From Cupriavidus sp. BIS7 (GTDB lineage Bacteria; Pseudomonadota; Gammaproteobacteria; Burkholderiales; Burkholderiaceae): a stretch of DNA of 64,000 bases. Below the pieces are notes generated by a model. That model saw only the letters and a program-made list of their open reading frames with translations. It was not told where the DNA came from and did not search any database. The stretch spans positions 40,524 through 104,523 of the forward strand of contig NZ_ALOU01000061.1 in assembly GCF_000292345.1 (NCBI RefSeq). The letters are read 5' to 3'. A program made the position numbers and the translations under genes. Below, in pieces: positions 61,149 through 64,000 of the stretch; positions within the stretch are counted from its first letter, which is position 1, and every line of letters begins with the position of its first letter.

Positions 61149-62006
61149 ATGCTAAATCCCGTATGGATCCAGACCTTCGCCACGGTGGCCACGGCGCACA
61201 GCTTTACTGACGCCGGGCGCCAGCTTGGCCTGTCGCAGTCGTCGGTCAGCGACCACATTCGCCGGCTTGAGAAGAGCGTGAACCGGCGGCTCTTTGTACG
61301 AGACACCCATTCGCTTTCACTAACGCCCGACGGCGAGGCGTTGCTCGTTCACGCGCGGCTGATTCTTGAATCGCTGGCGCGTGCCGAATCGCAGTTCAGC
61401 GGGCCACGCCTGCAGGGCCGCGTGCGGCTCGGTACATCGGAGGATCTTGCGCAGGGACCGCTGCCAAACGTGCTGGCGGCCTTCCGCGCCACCCATCCGG
61501 ACGTGGAACTCGAAATCACGATCGGCATGACGAGCAAGCTCTATGAATGGCTCGAGGCGGGCACGCTGGACCTGATCGTCGGCAAGCGGCGCGAGGGGGA
61601 GCGGCGCGGCGTGCCGCTGTTCCGGGGGCGGCTTGAATGGCTGGCGCGCCCCGGCACAGTCGTCGATGTGCGGCAGCCGCTACCGTTGATCCTGGTGAAC
61701 GAACCAAGCGTGACGCGCTCGGTGGTGCTGGACGCGCTGGCCGAGGCCGGTTGGCGCTGGCGCATCGTCTGCACCAGCAGCAGCCATTCCGGATGCATTG
61801 CCGCGGCACGCGGGGGGCTCGGCATCACGGTGCGGGCGCAAAACCTGGCCGGTGGCGGCCTGGTGCCGCCCGTCAATGTCGATGCGCTGCCATCGCTGCC
61901 GGATGTGGAATTCATCACGCTGGCAGCGCGCCGGCTGACCGAACCTGCCGAAACCCTCCTGCAACTAATCCGCAAGAGCGACCTGCGCGCGGCACGGGTC
62001 GATTGA
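61149..62006 (+). CDS. LysR-type regulator of the MFS exporter
   Basis: The 285-residue protein has an HTH (HSFTDAGRQLGLSQSSVSDH, IRRLEKSVNRRLFVR) and a LysR effector domain. The start MLNPVWIQTFATVATAHSF at 61149 is canonical; an upstream in-frame ATG at 61110 would run through the palindrome and is rejected. Divergent from an MFS exporter, a usual pattern for LysR control of efflux. Confidence 0.9.
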   Translation: MLNPVWIQTFATVATAHSFTDAGRQLGLSQSSVSDHIRRLEKSVNRRLFVRDTHSLSLTPDGEALLVHARLILESLARAESQFSGPRLQGRVRLGTSEDLAQGPLPNVLAAFRATHPDVELEITIGMTSKLYEWLEAGTLDLIVGKRREGERRGVPLFRGRLEWLARPGTVVDVRQPLPLILVNEPSVTRSVVLDALAEAGWRWRIVCTSSSHSGCIAAARGGLGITVRAQNLAGGGLVPPVNVDALPSLPDVEFITLAARRLTEPAETLLQLIRKSDLRAARVD

Positions 62007-62024
62007 TCTCCGGATCTCCCGATC

Positions 62025-63140
62025 TCAGGGCAAAAGAGTCCGCAGCGCCTGGTAGGCCGTCAGCAAGTGATAGGGCGTGGTCGATGGCATTTCGGCGCGC
62101 ACGACCGCGCCATCCGGAGCCAGGCACTCATGCCAGCCGCCGGCATGCAGGAAACGCGCACTGAAGCGGTCGATCCAGGTTTCGAGCTGGTCCAGCGCGA
62201 TGGCGTCGTTGTCCACCGCCGCCTTGACCACCAGCGCGCGCGCAAATTCGGTCTGCGCCCAGATTCGCTCGGTGGCGTCCTGCATCGTCCCGTTCCCGTC
62301 CAGCGCTGCGCAAACCCCGAGCGTGTCATCGGCCACGCCGTGGCGGCACGCAAAATCAAACGCGCGGCGCAGCGCGGCGGACAGTGGCGTGTCGGCGAAC
62401 AATGCCGGGGCCGTCATCACCAGCGAGTACCACTCGAACTGGTGCCCCGGCTCGATCCGGTTGCCGGAGGTGCCCTGCGGCAGTTCCGCCACGCAACCGT
62501 CGGCCGGGTCGACAAAGCGTGCGTGAACCGCATCCGCCAGCCCGCGCAGCCGGTCTGCAAACCAGGTATCGCCAGTGGCATCCAGCGCCGCCAGGTACGC
62601 CTCGGTCAGATGCATGACCGGGTTCTGCAGCACCCCGCTGCCATTTGGTGCGAAATCCTCGGCCAGCGCGGCATGGTAAAGCCCGCTGCCATCGGCAAAG
62701 CGTTCCTCGATGACCTTGACCGTCCGCTGCAGTGCATCCAGCGCCGCAGCGCTGCCGCCCGCGCGGTAGTAATGCGCGCAGGCGAAAACGACAAACGCAT
62801 GGGTATATAGATCCCGCGTGCGGTCAAGCGGCGCGCCGCTGGCGTCGATGCTATAGATCCAGCCGCCCGCCCCGTCGCCAAAGTGGCGTTGCAGCGATGC
62901 AAACAGCGTATCGGCATGGGCCAGGTTGCCAGCGGTGGCAAAGACGTAGAGCTGGCGCGCGCAGGCCATGGCCCGGTAGCGCTTGTCCGGCAGCGGCTGC
63001 CCGGTGGCGCCGGCCAGTGCCTCGTGGGCCAGTTGCATCGCAGGATTCCACCCGGCGCCGGTCCAGGCGGGCAGGATGGTCGCGTCGAAATGCGCGAGCA
63101 GTGTGGAAATCCGTTCGATAAGAGTCGGAGAAACTGGCAT
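62025..63140 (-). CDS. N-acylglucosamine 2-epimerase (AGE)-family sugar isomerase
   Basis: The 371-residue alpha/alpha-barrel protein shows typical AGE-family motifs: DKRYRAMACARQLYVFATAG, LYTHAFVVFACAHYY, NPVMHLTEAYLAAL, PGHQFEWYSLVM with a catalytic histidine, and ERIWAQTEFARALV near the second histidine. Relatives are N-acetylglucosamine 2-epimerases, mannose isomerases (YihS-like) or cellobiose epimerases. The substrate cannot be settled from sequence. It is convergent with the LysR gene and has no operon partner. Confidence 0.9.
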   Translation of the reverse strand: MPVSPTLIERISTLLAHFDATILPAWTGAGWNPAMQLAHEALAGATGQPLPDKRYRAMACARQLYVFATAGNLAHADTLFASLQRHFGDGAGGWIYSIDASGAPLDRTRDLYTHAFVVFACAHYYRAGGSAAALDALQRTVKVIEERFADGSGLYHAALAEDFAPNGSGVLQNPVMHLTEAYLAALDATGDTWFADRLRGLADAVHARFVDPADGCVAELPQGTSGNRIEPGHQFEWYSLVMTAPALFADTPLSAALRRAFDFACRHGVADDTLGVCAALDGNGTMQDATERIWAQTEFARALVVKAAVDNDAIALDQLETWIDRFSARFLHAGGWHECLAPDGAVVRAEMPSTTPYHLLTAYQALRTLLP

Positions 63141-63339
63141 GTCGGTTTGGGTTCGGGAGGGCCGAAAAGTCGACCCGCAAGACCGAAGCCAGACAAGATA
63201 GCAGGCCCGATGACAGGTGGAAAGGCCGCTGACGCCGCACCGCATCATTTCGGGGTGGCAATGCCCTGCGGCGCTGACTATGTTGAAAGTTCGCCGGGTT
63301 GCCATTTCTGTCATCGCCCGGCTGAAAGGGGGAACCACC

Positions 63340-63603
63340 ATGCCCACCACCCATCCGATGTCCCTGACCGACCACCGCCGCACACTCGTGATGCATGTGC
63401 TGGAAGACCCGCCCGGGCGCTTTACATGGCGCATCGTGGTCGAAGAAAAATGCGGCGGCGCCGACTGCGACAGCATGATCGAAGCAGCCTCTGACTACCC
63501 TTCGCACGCGGAAGCGGAAGCGGCCTGCTGGGCCGCAGGCAACAGCATGCTGGACACCCCGCGCGCAGCATCCGATATCACCGGCACGCAGTCGCTCCAC
63601 TGA
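63340..63603 (+). CDS. Hypothetical protein, 87 residues
   Basis: A small protein with HVLEDPPGRFTWRIVVEEK near the start, a cysteine pair (CGGADC) and a helical stretch EAEAACWAAGN. It could bind metal through the cysteines. The upstream gaaaggggg is a fair ribosome binding site; the longer frame upstream was not used. A strong terminator hairpin follows. Confidence 0.6.
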   Translation: MPTTHPMSLTDHRRTLVMHVLEDPPGRFTWRIVVEEKCGGADCDSMIEAASDYPSHAEAEAACWAAGNSMLDTPRAASDITGTQSLH

Positions 63604-63625
63604 TCGCCTGCGTGCCAACGCACAC

Positions 63626-63647
63626 CCCGGGGCCACACGGCCCCGGG
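63626..63647 (+). terminator. Terminator hairpin
   Basis: cccggggcc-acac-ggccccggg, a 9-bp perfect stem with a 4-base loop followed by ATTTAT, 22 bp after the stop of the upstream hypothetical gene. Confidence 0.8.
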
Positions 63648-63670
63648 ATTTATCCAGGGACCTGCAAACG

Positions 63671-63946
63671 ATGGACAAGCCGACAGTCAGCCCCGGCCGC
63701 TTCGTCGAGATCCTGAACGAGCGGCTTGCGAAGCACCCCCTCTATCGCGAGGGCATGCACGTGTACGCCATTCCGCCCCATTCGGAGCACCCCCACAGCC
63801 TGGTATGCGTGGGGCCGCGCGGCACCGAATGCGTCTGCGCGACGATCGAAAACATCGTTCGCGGCGAGTGCGACGTCTTCCCGGACATCGCGCAGGAATG
63901 GCATCGGCGGCCCGTCCCGCCAACTCACCAGCACCGCGCACGCTAA
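63671..63946 (+). CDS. Hypothetical protein, 91 residues
   Basis: A small basic protein with VSPGRFVEILNERLAKHPLY near the start, a conserved-looking HVYAIPPHSEHPHS block rich in histidine, and CVCATIENIVRGECDVFPDI in its middle. Cysteines and histidines suggest possible metal binding. No family is recognised. It follows the terminator, so it has its own promoter. Confidence 0.55.
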   Translation: MDKPTVSPGRFVEILNERLAKHPLYREGMHVYAIPPHSEHPHSLVCVGPRGTECVCATIENIVRGECDVFPDIAQEWHRRPVPPTHQHRAR

Positions 63947-64000
63947 CGCGCCAGCCAAATGTTCAGGTGATGTCCAGACGTACATCGGCGGGCCCCAACC

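Overview
This is a high-GC stretch of a proteobacterial genome. The gene content and style suggest a beta-proteobacterium of the Burkholderiaceae, most like Cupriavidus or Ralstonia. The pointers are a Bug/TctC-type periplasmic receptor, a DUF3311-MctP transporter pair, kps-type capsule export, several aromatic-ring degradation genes and many LysR-type regulators. The taxonomy is inferred from family content, not from a marker gene. There is no rRNA, tRNA, CRISPR array, intact insertion sequence or replication origin that I can see. The window looks like a metabolically versatile accessory region, possibly a secondary chromosome or megaplasmid.

Layout. 1-1.6 kb: the end of a capsule export operon (kpsM-kpsT-kpsE, minus strand), preceded by an AT-rich region with a duplicated 54-bp repeat. 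2.5-7.7 kb: an operon for a soluble flavin/iron-sulfur complex (ferredoxin/SdhB-like, SdhA-like and NuoF-like subunits) plus a DASS dicarboxylate transporter, probably an NADH-linked dicarboxylate reductase system. 7.7-10 kb: glutaminase, a potassium-channel-like protein and a broken kelch/Ig-like lipoprotein. 10-12.1 kb: hydroxyquinol-type intradiol dioxygenase and maleylacetate reductase. 12.4-15.4 kb: small genes, then a monocarboxylate symporter. 15.5-19.8 kb: an orphan solute-binding lipoprotein overlapping a membrane GGDEF-EAL protein. 19.8-23 kb: SulP transporter and a DUF2252 protein. 23.4-25.4 kb: a Cyc2-like fused cytochrome-porin with a diheme cytochrome c. 25.8-28 kb: an ArsR-family regulator divergent from an MFS exporter.

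28-33 kb: YSC84 lipoprotein, periplasmic alpha-carbonic anhydrase, a lipoyl-domain/E3 fusion and a single-domain response regulator. 33-34 kb: a PIN-domain toxin-like gene with an unusual partner, then a MITE-like inverted repeat. 34-37.5 kb: galC-galB (distal gallate pathway), a tricarboxylate-type receptor and a LysR regulator. 37.5-45 kb: aminotransferase, a YqjI/YqjH-like metal-responsive pair with a perfect palindromic operator, a HCCA-isomerase-like protein, a chemoreceptor and a D-threonine/3-hydroxyaspartate-type PLP enzyme. 45.6-52.3 kb: Tat-exported phospholipase C, M20 and M14 peptidase-family proteins, a LysR regulator and a hydrolase.

52.3-55 kb holds the most striking regulatory pattern. 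A TetR-family repressor, a secreted tandem-repeat protein and a membrane-anchored hydrolase are tied together by three copies of one operator with identical half sites (TATCTAC-N4-AGATAGA). 55-64 kb: a chemoreceptor without a sensing domain, an esterase, an orphan AAA-type ATPase with an AT-rich leader, an MFS exporter divergent from a LysR gene across a perfect palindrome, an AGE-family epimerase and small hypothetical genes.

The best candidates for undescribed biology are the SdhA/SdhB/NuoF-like operon, the Cyc2-like cytochrome-porin pair, the TetR regulon around the SNRD-repeat protein, and the overlapping binding-protein/c-di-GMP gene pair.
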